Shown here piece after piece: positions 9,634 to 15,656 of a DNA stretch of 22,464 bases. A model generated the notes under the pieces. That model did no database searches. It was not told the origin of the DNA and worked only from the letters and a program-made list of their open reading frames with translations. Location: positions 1 through 22,464 of the forward strand of contig CANDLP010000003.1 in assembly GCA_947385505.1 (NCBI GenBank), in the 5' to 3' direction. The position numbers and the translations under genes are program-made. The DNA is from an uncultured Clostridia bacterium. GTDB lineage: Bacteria > Bacillota > Clostridia > Oscillospirales > Ruminococcaceae. Positions within the stretch are counted from its first letter, which is position 1. Each line of letters begins with the position of its first letter.

Positions 9634-10131
9634 TTATCCTTCGTTCATGAATTTTTGCATTGCGTTTAATGCCTTTGCATGCAGCAGCTTTATATAGCTG
9701 TATGAAATGTCCATTTTTCCGGCGATACTTTTTAACGTTTCTCCGCTGTAATAATGCAAAACAATTATATCACGCGATCTCTCGGAGAGCATTTCAAGCG
9801 CTTTTGCGAGCCGTTCGAGAGTTTCCTCCTCCAATGTAATCTCGTCACTGCCAATCGTGCAGAAAAGATCCTCGGACAGCCCGCAAACCTGTTTTGATGT
9901 GCGGAAGTAATCGGTGACGGTATTTCGGGTAATAGTGTAAATCCAAGTGGATAATGAAGCCTTGTTTTCGTCAAATTCCGAAAGACGGTTCAGCACCTTA
10001 ACGAAAACATCGGAAACAACATCTTCCGCGTCGTGAATATTCGCAATTTTTCCTCTTACATACCGTGAAACCTTATCTTTATACTCGGCGTAAACGCGTT
10101 CAAAATCCTGCTTTTCGCACAATTCAGTCAT
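9634..10131 (-). CDS. ECF-type sigma-70 family RNA polymerase sigma factor
   Basis: A 165-residue protein with sigma region 2 at about 11-77 (DAEDVVSDVFVKVLNRL, LSTWIYTITRNTVTDYFR) and region 4 at about 107-160, a helix-turn-helix reading LSERSRDIIVLHYYSGETLK followed by ISYSYIKLLHAKALNAM. There is no region 3 or 1.1, as in ECF sigma factors. The start chosen is ATG 10131: it overlaps the upstream stop by 8 bp (ATGACTGA) and has GGAGG nine bases upstream, whereas longer in-frame starts have no such site. Candidate target promoters include those of this operon, which lie outside the window. There is no membrane anti-sigma gene beside it, so the RsbW-like protein further down, or the 61-aa protein just upstream, may be its antagonist (inference). 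Confidence 0.92.
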   Translation of the reverse strand: MTELCEKQDFERVYAEYKDKVSRYVRGKIANIHDAEDVVSDVFVKVLNRLSEFDENKASLSTWIYTITRNTVTDYFRTSKQVCGLSEDLFCTIGSDEITLEEETLERLAKALEMLSERSRDIIVLHYYSGETLKSIAGKMDISYSYIKLLHAKALNAMQKFMNEG

Positions 10132-10309
10132 TGAATTTATCCTCCGTTTTTTCCGAAGGAAACGGCTCACCCGCAGCGCTTAAGTTTTTTAAATCGTCAT
10201 CGGAAAGCGTGCCGCAATAACGTTTTTCGGTTTCGGAAATTATTTTTGCAAGACGAGGATTTCCGGAAAAATTCTGAAAATCGAACAGAACTTTTAATGT
10301 TTTTTCCAT
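10124..10309 (-). CDS. Small protein (61 aa) with a leader-like SDDDLKNLSAAG tail, function unknown
   Basis: I do not recognise a characterised family. The protein begins MEKTLKVLFDFQNFSGNPRL, is likely helical and soluble, has one Cys (Cys32), and at 35-47 carries LSDDDLKNLSAAG. That segment closely resembles the end of the precursor leaders in this locus (LSDDELDNVAGGG) but has Ala-Ala-Gly instead of a Gly-Gly-Gly/Ala-Gly-Gly cleavage site and is followed by a short acidic tail. Two adjacent ATGs exist (10312 and 10309). The second is preferred because GGGAG lies six bases upstream of it; the radical SAM stop overlaps both. It overlaps the sigma-factor gene by 8 bp at its end. Possible roles: small anti-sigma or adaptor, leader mimic that titrates the radical SAM enzyme or exporter, or a degenerate precursor. 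Confidence 0.75.
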   Translation of the reverse strand: MEKTLKVLFDFQNFSGNPRLAKIISETEKRYCGTLSDDDLKNLSAAGEPFPSEKTEDKFND

Positions 10310-11706
10310 CATTCTCTCCCAATAGGCGCAAGGTTTCTCCAACCGTCAAGAAGCATTGTTATACGCTCGTACCAGCCCTTTTTGAAGAATGCGCATTTTG
10401 CAATATCGCAACCGAGCTTGTCGCCGGTAAGGGCTAACGCCAGTGCGCGACAGCCGCCGACGCAGTACTTGAAATACTTACATTCGGCGCACTTGGGATT
10501 ATGTTCGGCAAGCGTTTTTACCGTGGTGCACACTTCGTCGAGGTATTTTCCGCCCTGCAAAAGCGGCTGTAAGCCGTCTTTTTTTATGTTTCCGAGAACC
10601 TTTCCGCGCGCGTCGTAATACCCCGAATGCTGTAAGCACGGATACACGTTTCCGTTTGCCGCAACCGCGATCTTACCGCGGTTTCCCCTGCACACGGGAA
10701 GACTGTCGCGGTATTCGCCCTCGGCGCACTCCACCGGACGAACACGGAACGCTTTTCCGCCGGGGAATATGGTCAGAAACTGCCATATATCAATGTCCAT
10801 ATTTCGCGGCTTTTGGATATATTTTTCGGCGAAAGCAAACATATTTTCGTAGTATTCGTCCACACTGAGACAGGCGTCACCCGCATTTTCCGTCCAACGG
10901 GGAGATTCCGAGGTGCGTATTATTCGCATTTCGTCAATGCCCATATCGTCAAGCAGCTCCGCTGTTTGGAGCAGGGAATCAAGGTTCAACCGATGGACGT
11001 TAGTCTGCGCCCGCGTTTCAAAGCCGTTTTCCTTGCACAGCCTAAGCGCCGCCAGCGCGTTTTCTTCCGCGCCCTCGCGGTTTCTCAGCCAGTCATGGTG
11101 ACCCAGACCGTCAAAGGATATTTTGATAACGGGAACACAGTCCATGGACTTCAATCTGTCAAGCGTCTCACGATTTATAAAATACCCGTTGGTGTTGATT
11201 TCGCTGACGAACATTCCGCACTTGTAAATTTCCTCGATTATTTCAAAGAAATTCTTATGCAGCATCGGCTCGCCGCCCGTTAGGGTTATTGCGTTTAAAC
11301 CACATTTTTGCGCCTGTTCCAACATGATTTTTGCCTCTTCCAATGTCCATTCGCTCATTGACGGCGCGTTATCGGCGGCGTTGAAGCAGTGGAGGCAATT
11401 AAAGTTGCATTTTCCCGTTATCGCATATTCCATGGCTGGAAAATAGCGGTTATCGCAGTCCATGTGCTTTTGCCATTCCGAAAGCGCTTCGCCGTCTTTT
11501 GCGGGCGCGATAAAGCCGAGTTCGGTGAATTTTTTTACAAGGGGAGAATTTTCATCTAACTCCGTTTTGCCGTCGCATTTCAAAAGGAGTTCAAATTCGT
11601 CCTTTTTAAGCCCCTTCGCATCGCGAATGCCCTTTATGTAATAGGCATAAGGCACCAGCCGCCACGAACGCAGGGCAATATTCGGATTTAATATGTAATT
11701 TTTCAC
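10309..11706 (-). CDS. Radical SAM/SPASM RiPP-modifying enzyme
   Basis: A 465-residue protein with three parts. Residues 1-90 look like a small winged-helix or RRE-like N-terminal region. The radical SAM core has the cluster motif CNFNCLHC (Cys100, 104, 107) and TGGEP (143-147). A SPASM domain follows with GNVYPC and CAECKYFKYCVGGC (Cys406, 409, 415, 419), then Cys433 and Cys438, which bind auxiliary iron-sulfur clusters. Such enzymes cleave SAM to make a radical that modifies peptide residues: Cys-to-alpha-carbon thioethers in sactipeptides, other positions in ranthipeptides, or C-C crosslinks. It is the only candidate maturase here, lying 16 bp after the last precursor, so the Cys-rich cores are the likely substrates. 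The start appears to be GTG at 11706 with GGGAG eight bases upstream. The exact chemistry cannot be read from the sequence, and it could act on only some of the precursors. Confidence 0.92.
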   Translation of the reverse strand: MKNYILNPNIALRSWRLVPYAYYIKGIRDAKGLKKDEFELLLKCDGKTELDENSPLVKKFTELGFIAPAKDGEALSEWQKHMDCDNRYFPAMEYAITGKCNFNCLHCFNAADNAPSMSEWTLEEAKIMLEQAQKCGLNAITLTGGEPMLHKNFFEIIEEIYKCGMFVSEINTNGYFINRETLDRLKSMDCVPVIKISFDGLGHHDWLRNREGAEENALAALRLCKENGFETRAQTNVHRLNLDSLLQTAELLDDMGIDEMRIIRTSESPRWTENAGDACLSVDEYYENMFAFAEKYIQKPRNMDIDIWQFLTIFPGGKAFRVRPVECAEGEYRDSLPVCRGNRGKIAVAANGNVYPCLQHSGYYDARGKVLGNIKKDGLQPLLQGGKYLDEVCTTVKTLAEHNPKCAECKYFKYCVGGCRALALALTGDKLGCDIAKCAFFKKGWYERITMLLDGWRNLAPIGRE

Positions 11707-11722
11707 TTTATATACTCCCGCG

Positions 11723-12034
11723 TCAGATGAAATTTATACTTCTGCTGTCCATGCCATATACTTCAAAATCTCCCTCGCAGTTTGGATAAAGCGTAATGTG
11801 ATCCGTTACCACTGCTTCCAGATCATTTGCTCCCCTATTGTCGAAGGGGCAGGACTGCCAACCGCATTTTTTGCATCTCGCGATAAAAAAGTTAGCGTCG
11901 AGAACGGCGCCGCCCGCTACTCCGTCCAAAGCGTCGTCAGGGAGTTCTCCGCTCGGCATAACGTTCTCCAAAGGAGTTTGCGCCGCTTTTTTTAAGCTGT
12001 TGATCTGCAATTCGTTTTTCTTGTTATATTCCAT
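11723..12034 (-). CDS. Precursor peptide NP10, divergent leader, CKKCG core
   Basis: A 103-residue peptide with a shortened, divergent leader. The end SGELPDDALDGVAGG (28-42) clearly matches the Nif11-like leader end of the other precursors, but the N-terminal half (MEYNKKNELQINSLKKAAQT) does not keep the SPEELLALAKEN segment. The core starts AVLDANFF rather than Cys and contains four Cys: CKKCG (54-58, the same five residues as in NP2, NP3 and NP5), Cys62 and Cys86. It ends in an acidic tail (DSRSINFI). It sits directly before the radical SAM gene, so it may be that enzyme's dedicated substrate. AAGGGG lies five bases before the ATG. Confidence 0.78.
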   Translation of the reverse strand: MEYNKKNELQINSLKKAAQTPLENVMPSGELPDDALDGVAGGAVLDANFFIARCKKCGWQSCPFDNRGANDLEAVVTDHITLYPNCEGDFEVYGMDSRSINFI

Positions 12035-12060
12035 AGTAACCCCTTATCTATAAAATCAAT

Positions 12061-12090
12061 AGTAAACGACAAATCAATTTGCAGTTTACT
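12061..12090 (-). promoter_or_regulatory. Hairpin between precursor array and NP10/radical SAM genes
   Basis: AGTAAAC and GTTTACT (12061-12067 with 12084-12090) pair over 7 bp; a 2x2 internal loop is followed by CAAA/TTTG around a 4-nt loop. It lies in the only sizeable gap (67 bp) inside the precursor and enzyme run. It could be a processing site or partial attenuator that lets precursors exceed the enzyme in amount. No strong U-tract follows on the - strand, so full termination is unlikely. Confidence 0.4.
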
Positions 12091-12101
12091 GTTTTGTTGT
12101 T

Positions 12102-12515
12102 TTATTCCAATATTAAATCTATTTCCGGAAGTGTGGTCGATATAATCAGTTGATTTTGATGCTCACGGCAGTACACATAACACCAAAAATCCAAAGCCGC
12201 ACTGTCAACCCATGTTTTTTTAACTATACCGTGATTGGAACCGCATACGGGACAAGAAGCGGTTTTGCACAATACATTCGCATTGTTGTAGGTTCGTCTC
12301 AGCTTTTCCTCCGGCGGTACACTTTTGTCAATGCACCCGCCGCCCGACACGTTGTCAAGTTCCTCATCGGAAATCTCCCCCGAACCATGAAACTGTTCGA
12401 AATACGCTTTCGCACTTTCCTCGTCAAGCGGGTAGTTATTTTCCTTTGCAAGGGTCATAAGTTCCTCCGGAGAGCTTGCTTGTTTTGCTTTTTGTAAAAG
12501 TTCGATGTTTTTCAT
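12102..12515 (-). CDS. Precursor peptide NP9, Nif11-like leader, six-Cys core
   Basis: A 137-residue peptide. Leader 1-60 begins MKNIELLQKAKQASSPEEL and ends DNVSGGG, the C39 cleavage motif. The 77-residue core starts with Cys and has six Cys, including CPVCG and WCYVYC. Unlike NP2-NP7 it lacks the RLVVT and EKGLWLCN segments and ends in an acidic hydrophobic tail (LPEIDLILE), so it is a different core family behind the same leader. It starts after a 27-bp gap from NP8 with AAAGGA upstream of ATG 12515. Confidence 0.85.
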   Translation of the reverse strand: MKNIELLQKAKQASSPEELMTLAKENNYPLDEESAKAYFEQFHGSGEISDEELDNVSGGGCIDKSVPPEEKLRRTYNNANVLCKTASCPVCGSNHGIVKKTWVDSAALDFWCYVYCREHQNQLIISTTLPEIDLILE

Positions 12516-12542
12516 CTTTTTTCCTTTCTGTACGAACTGAAG

Positions 12543-12809
12543 TCAGAATCCTCTTCCGCATTTGCGGCATCTGAAATGACCGTCAACCTTTTCCATCGGA
12601 TACCCGCAGATACATTCCCTAAAGCTGCAGCCGCCGCCCGATACGTTTTCCAGTTCCTCTTCGGACATCTCGCCCGACCGATGCAGCTTCTCAAAATATT
12701 CCTCAGCCGATGTTTCGCTGAGTTCAATACCGTTTTCTTTTGCCAACGCTAAAAGTTCATCGGGCGAATTTGCTTGTCTTGCCTTTTCCAAAAGTTCCTT
12801 GTTTTCCAT
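12543..12809 (-). CDS. Precursor peptide NP8, Nif11-like leader, short five-Cys core
   Basis: An 88-residue peptide: a 60-residue leader (MENKELLEKARQANSPDEL ... ENVSGGG) and a 28-residue core beginning CSFRECICGYP and ending HFRCRKCGRGF. The spacing CxCG then CRKCG about 12 residues later resembles a minimal zinc ribbon. The start is ATG 12809, seven bases after GTGAGG; the ATG two codons earlier is too close to that site. The site overlaps the stop of the relic ORF just upstream. Core far shorter than in NP2-NP7. Confidence 0.85.
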   Translation of the reverse strand: MENKELLEKARQANSPDELLALAKENGIELSETSAEEYFEKLHRSGEMSEEELENVSGGGCSFRECICGYPMEKVDGHFRCRKCGRGF

Positions 12810-12818
12810 AAACATACC

Positions 12819-12875
12819 TCACTTTCTTCTTTCGGGATTGTTGCAAAGCCACAAACCTTTTTCATTAGTAACCAT
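12819..12875 (-). pseudogene. Relic of a precursor gene: leader start joined to core end, 18 codons
   Basis: Between NP7 and NP8 lies a small ORF, MVTNEKGLWLCNNPERRK, with its own Shine-Dalgarno site (ATGAGG overlapping the NP7 stop) and a TGA placed inside the NP8 site. Its first five residues match the leader start of NP7 (MITNE) and the rest matches the core end shared by NP2 and NP7 (YEKGLWLCNNP). About 30 bases of its 3' part are identical to the end of NP2. The simplest reading is an internal deletion of a full precursor, probably through the short ATGAA match found in both places. It may still be translated as an 18-aa peptide without a leader or export signal. Confidence 0.75.
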
Positions 12876-12886
12876 AATAATTTACC

Positions 12887-13291
12887 TCATTTACAATTGA
12901 CAGGGTTATTGCATAACCACATTCCTTTTTCATAGCTGCAATATGCGCAGGTGTTGCAGCAGACGGCGTGAGATCTGTTGTTGGCGTGACAGTGATGGTT
13001 CTTGCTGTTCATACATCTGCCTCCCCTTACCCTTTTGCCGCAATTAGCGCATTTGTATTCGTCACAGGCGTTTTTCATTGTTACAATAAGTCGGTCGCCT
13101 TTGTAACACCCGCCGCCCGAAACATTGTCAAGCTCGTCGTCCGAAAGCTCGCCCGACTTGTGAAACTGTTCAAAATAAGCTTCGGCGCTTTCCTCGGTCA
13201 GTTCCATATCATTTTCTTTTGCGAGAGCCAAAAGCTCTTCGGGAGAGTTTGCCCGTCTTGCCTTTGCAATAAGTTCTTCGTTAGTAATCAT
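12887..13291 (-). CDS. Precursor peptide NP7, Nif11-like leader, twelve-Cys core
   Basis: A 134-residue peptide whose leader (1-61, MITNEELIAKARRANSPEEL ... DNVSGGG) starts differently from the MENKELL of its siblings. The 73-residue core has the family frame (CYKGDRLIVT, C-x4-C-x2-CG, CNTCAYCSYEKGMWLCNNP) and about twelve Cys, the most in the array, plus several His in the variable loop (NSKNHHCHANNRSHAVCC). ATG 13291 is chosen with GTGAGG nine bases upstream; a GTG further up overlaps NP6 and has no site. The Cys/His richness suggests metal binding or many crosslinks (inference). Confidence 0.87.
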   Translation of the reverse strand: MITNEELIAKARRANSPEELLALAKENDMELTEESAEAYFEQFHKSGELSDDELDNVSGGGCYKGDRLIVTMKNACDEYKCANCGKRVRGGRCMNSKNHHCHANNRSHAVCCNTCAYCSYEKGMWLCNNPVNCK

Positions 13292-13302
13292 AATAATGTG
13301 CC

Positions 13303-13695
13303 TCACTTGTTATTGGCAGGGAAGTTGCATAACCACAGTCCCTTTTCGTATGACATATTTACGCAGCCGCTGCACTTAAAATGATCGATACGCTTCAATG
13401 TGCAGTCTGGGGACGCCCAATTATAGGTATTATGTGTTCGTCCGCACGACTTGCAGAGCCAATACTCGCAGGAATTCCCCAACGTTACAATCAGACGTCC
13501 GTCACCGTTATGACAACCGCCGCCGGACACGTTGTCCAGTTCTTCATCGGACAATTCGCTCGACTTGTGAAGCTGCTCAAAATAAGCTTTGGCGCTTTCC
13601 TCGGTCAGCTCCATATCGTTTTCTTTTGCGAGAGCCAAAATTTCTTCGGGCGAATTTGCCTGTCTTGCTTTTTCCAAAAGTTCTTTGTTTTCCAT
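13303..13695 (-). CDS. Precursor peptide NP6, Nif11-like leader, eight-Cys core
   Basis: A 130-residue peptide: leader 1-60 (MENKELLEKARQANSPEEI ... DNVSGGG), core 70 residues beginning CHNGDGRLIVT with one extra residue before RLIVT. Eight Cys in the pattern C, C-x4-C-x2-CG, C, C-x2-C, then SYEKGLWLCNFP. The usual CxYCSYEK is changed to CVNMSYEK, losing one Cys. GTGAGG lies seven bases before the ATG. Confidence 0.87.
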   Translation of the reverse strand: MENKELLEKARQANSPEEILALAKENDMELTEESAKAYFEQLHKSSELSDEELDNVSGGGCHNGDGRLIVTLGNSCEYWLCKSCGRTHNTYNWASPDCTLKRIDHFKCSGCVNMSYEKGLWLCNFPANNK

Positions 13696-13732
13696 AATGA
13701 CGCCTCACTTCCTGTTTTAGATTTTGTACAGG

Positions 13733-14128
13733 TTATTTGGGATAGTTGCAAAGCCACAAAGCTTTTTCATAGGAACAATATTTGCAATCCAAACAGCCAA
13801 TTTTTCTATTGACCCACCGCCCTTTGCAAAGGTGTTGATCTGCAATAGGCCGGATAAGAACGTGTTGATAAGAGTCCCCGCACTTCTTGCATATCCAATT
13901 TTCGCAGCAATGAAACTGCGTGACCACAAGTCTGCCGCCGTTATAACATCCGCCGCCCGCAACATTGTCCAATTCGTCATCGGACAGTTCGCCAGTCTTT
14001 TTAAGCTGCTCAAAATACGCTTTTGCGCCTTCCTCGTCAAGTTCGTAGTCGTTCTCTTTTGCCAGAGCTAAAAGTTCTTCGGGAGAATTGGCCTGTCTTG
14101 CCTTTTCCAAAAGTTCTTTGTTTTCCAT
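13733..14128 (-). CDS. Precursor peptide NP5, Nif11-like leader, ten-Cys core
   Basis: A 131-residue peptide: leader 1-60 ending DNVAGGG, core 71 residues (CYNGGRLVVT, ENWICKKCG, CLDCKYCSYEKALWLCNYPK). It is the closest sibling of NP3, sharing GGRLVVT, NWICKKCG and CLDCKYCSYEKALWLCN, though NP4 lies between them. Its C-terminus stops early (NYPK) compared with NRK-type ends. The bases after the stop still carry an AACAGGAAGTGAGG block like the usual gene end, so the end was probably shortened by mutation. The ATG overlaps the NP4 stop by one base (TAATG). Confidence 0.87.
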   Translation of the reverse strand: MENKELLEKARQANSPEELLALAKENDYELDEEGAKAYFEQLKKTGELSDDELDNVAGGGCYNGGRLVVTQFHCCENWICKKCGDSYQHVLIRPIADQHLCKGRWVNRKIGCLDCKYCSYEKALWLCNYPK

Positions 14129-14529
14129 TAGTTAACTCCTTTTCTGTTTGCGGGATGGGTGCAAATCATTCTTATACCCCGATTAACTCTGTATTTACAG
14201 GTTTTGCAGTTTGTGGAATACTGTCCGAGGCCGCTGCAGCAATGAGTATCGCCAAAATGAGGATTGGTAAACGATTTCCCGCAATGATTGCAAACATAGT
14301 GGCTGCAGGAATACCCTACGGTTACAACAAGTTCATCGTTGTTGTAACAGCCGCCTCCCGCAACGTTGTCCAATTCGTCGTCGGACAGCTCGCCGACCGT
14401 ATGAAGCTGCTCAAAATACGCCTTTGCGCCTTCCTCGTCAAGAGGGTAGCCGTTCTCCTTTGCCAGAGCCAGAAGTTCTTCGGGTGAATTTGCCTGTCTT
14501 GCCTTTTCCAAAAGTTCTTTATTTTCCAT
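14128..14529 (-). CDS. Precursor peptide NP4, Nif11-like leader, divergent nine-Cys core
   Basis: A 133-residue peptide: leader 1-60 (MENKELLEKARQANSPEEL ... DNVAGGG) almost identical in DNA to that of NP3, but with a more divergent core: CYNNDELVVT, SHYVCNHCG, a CC pair, CKTCKY, then RVNRGIRMICTHP in place of the usual CSYEKGLWLCN. About nine Cys. It ends with three extra residues (GVN) because the position that is a TGA stop in NP3 is GGA here; translation runs to a TAA overlapping the NP5 start. Confidence 0.87.
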   Translation of the reverse strand: MENKELLEKARQANSPEELLALAKENGYPLDEEGAKAYFEQLHTVGELSDDELDNVAGGGCYNNDELVVTVGYSCSHYVCNHCGKSFTNPHFGDTHCCSGLGQYSTNCKTCKYRVNRGIRMICTHPANRKGVN

Positions 14530-14537
14530 TAGTTAAC

Positions 14538-14942
14538 TCACTTTCTGTTTGCGGGATGATTGCACAACCATAGCGCTTTTTCATAGGAACAATATTTACA
14601 GTCCAAACAGCTGATGTTTCTCTCGGTCCACCGCACCTTACAAAAGTGGCGATCTGCCACATCCCTGATAAGACCGGTTTGATAATCTCCACCGCACTTC
14701 TTGCATATCCAATTTTTGCAGTTATGAAACTTCGTGACCACAAGCCGTCCGCCGTTATAACACCCGCCGCCGGCAACATTGTCCAATTCGTCATCGGACA
14801 GCTCGCCGGTCGTATGAAGCTGCTCAAAATACGCCTTTGCGCCTTCCTCGTCAAGTTCGTAATCATTCTCCTTTGCCAGAGCCAGAAGCTCTTCGGGTGA
14901 ATTTGCCTGTCTTGCCTTTTCCAAAAGTTCTTTGTTTTCCAT
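14538..14942 (-). CDS. Precursor peptide NP3, Nif11-like leader, nine-Cys core
   Basis: A 134-residue peptide: leader 1-60 (MENKELLEKARQANSPEEL ... DNVAGGG) and a 74-residue core with CYNGGRLVVT, KNWICKKCG, CLDCKYCSYEKALWLCNHP and nine Cys. Between the two knuckle blocks is a variable loop (GDYQTGLIRDVADRHFC). GTGAGG lies seven bases upstream of the ATG and overlaps the NP2 stop codon. Confidence 0.88.
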   Translation of the reverse strand: MENKELLEKARQANSPEELLALAKENDYELDEEGAKAYFEQLHTTGELSDDELDNVAGGGCYNGGRLVVTKFHNCKNWICKKCGGDYQTGLIRDVADRHFCKVRWTERNISCLDCKYCSYEKALWLCNHPANRK

Positions 14943-14951
14943 AATGCTACC

Positions 14952-15365
14952 TCACTTTTTCATCTTCGCCGGATTGTTGCAAAGCCACAAACCTTTTTCA
15001 TAGGAACAATACTTGCAGTCTTTACAAATGTTGTTCATTTTGATTGTCCCGTTCAAACAATCGTGATCAAAAGACATAAAGATGGTTTTATAAACTCTTT
15101 TGGGCATCCCTCTGCCGCATTTTTTGCATACCCATTCATAGCATTGGTTATATAATGTAACAACAAGTCTGTCGCCGTTATAACATCCGCCGCCCGCAAC
15201 ATTGTCCAACTCGTCGTCGGAAAGTTCGCCGGTCTTATGAAGCTGTTCAAAATACGCCTTTGCGCCTTCCTCGTCAAGGTCGTAATCGTTCTCCTTTGCC
15301 AGAGCCAGAAGTTCTTCGGGGGAATTTGCCTGTTTCGCCTTTTCCAAAAGTTCTTTGTTTTCCAT
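14952..15365 (-). CDS. Precursor peptide NP2, Nif11-like leader, nine-Cys core
   Basis: A 137-residue peptide with a 60-residue leader (MENKELLEKAKQANSPEEL ... DNVAGGG) and a 77-residue core: CYNGDRLVVT, CYEWVCKKCGRG, a basic loop (MPKRVYKTIF), then CKDCKYCSYEKGLWLCNNP and a KMKK tail. Nine Cys. Best Shine-Dalgarno site of the array (AGGAGG, seven bases before the ATG). The leader matches the nif11-like leader domain (TIGR03798 type) and would guide export and cleavage by the C39 exporter upstream. Confidence 0.88.
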   Translation of the reverse strand: MENKELLEKAKQANSPEELLALAKENDYDLDEEGAKAYFEQLHKTGELSDDELDNVAGGGCYNGDRLVVTLYNQCYEWVCKKCGRGMPKRVYKTIFMSFDHDCLNGTIKMNNICKDCKYCSYEKGLWLCNNPAKMKK

Positions 15366-15392
15366 TGTAAAACCTCCTGTAAAAGTTTTTTC

Positions 15393-15638
15393 TTAAAATC
15401 CGTGGGGCAGGTTATCCAAATTGCACCCGCCGCCCGAAACGCTGTCAAGCTCCTCTTCGGACAGTTCGCCGAAGCTGTGGATACGTTCAAAGTACGCTTT
15501 CGCGCCGTTCTCGTCAAGGGGATAATCAACTTCCTTGGCAAATTCAAGCAGTTCCTCGGGAGAATTCGCCTGTTTCGCTTTTTCCAGAAGCTCCTTATCG
15601 GAAAGTTTTCCGATAAATTGTTTGTTTTCGTTTCCCAT
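15393..15638 (-). CDS. Precursor peptide NP1, long Nif11-like leader, 10-residue core
   Basis: An 81-residue peptide, first of the array and 18 bp after the sulfatase-like gene. It has the leader motifs (DKELLEKAKQANSPEELLE, SEEELDSVSGGG) with an eleven-residue N-terminal extension (MGNENKQFIGK). After GGG only CNLDNLPHGF follows, with a single Cys. The start is ATG 15638 with GGAGG five bases upstream; a TTG four codons earlier lies within that site. With one Cys and no Ser/Thr it cannot make the internal Cys crosslinks available to its neighbours, so it may be a signal peptide, a differently modified product, or a truncated precursor. Confidence 0.85.
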   Translation of the reverse strand: MGNENKQFIGKLSDKELLEKAKQANSPEELLEFAKEVDYPLDENGAKAYFERIHSFGELSEEELDSVSGGGCNLDNLPHGF

Positions 15639-15656
15639 AATGTCCTCCAATTCCCC

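Larger units (their letters stand above)
12102..15638 (-). repeat. Tandem array of nine leader-sharing precursor genes plus a relic
   Basis: NP1 to NP9 and the relic are head-to-tail copies with a repeat period of about 390-420 bp for NP2-NP7. The first roughly 70 bases of NP3 and NP4 differ at only two positions. Several copies share a junction in which the stop TGA lies inside the next gene's GTGAG(G) ribosome site (NP2/NP3, NP3/NP4, NP6/NP7, NP7/relic, relic/NP8). This shows expansion by unequal crossing-over of a unit that carries its own ribosome site. Confidence 0.9.

Noticed and set aside
12102..15638. CRISPR-like direct repeats
   Set aside because: The repeat period is about 400 bp and each unit is an open reading frame with its own ribosome site, so this is gene duplication.
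11723..15638. Lanthipeptide or nitrile-hydratase-type (prochlorosin/NHLP) products
   Set aside because: Leaders and exporters are of the NHLM kind, but no LanM/LanB-like, YcaO or nitrile hydratase gene is in the window, and the cores are dominated by CxxC pairs rather than Ser/Thr-Cys spacing. Such an enzyme could still lie beyond the contig end.
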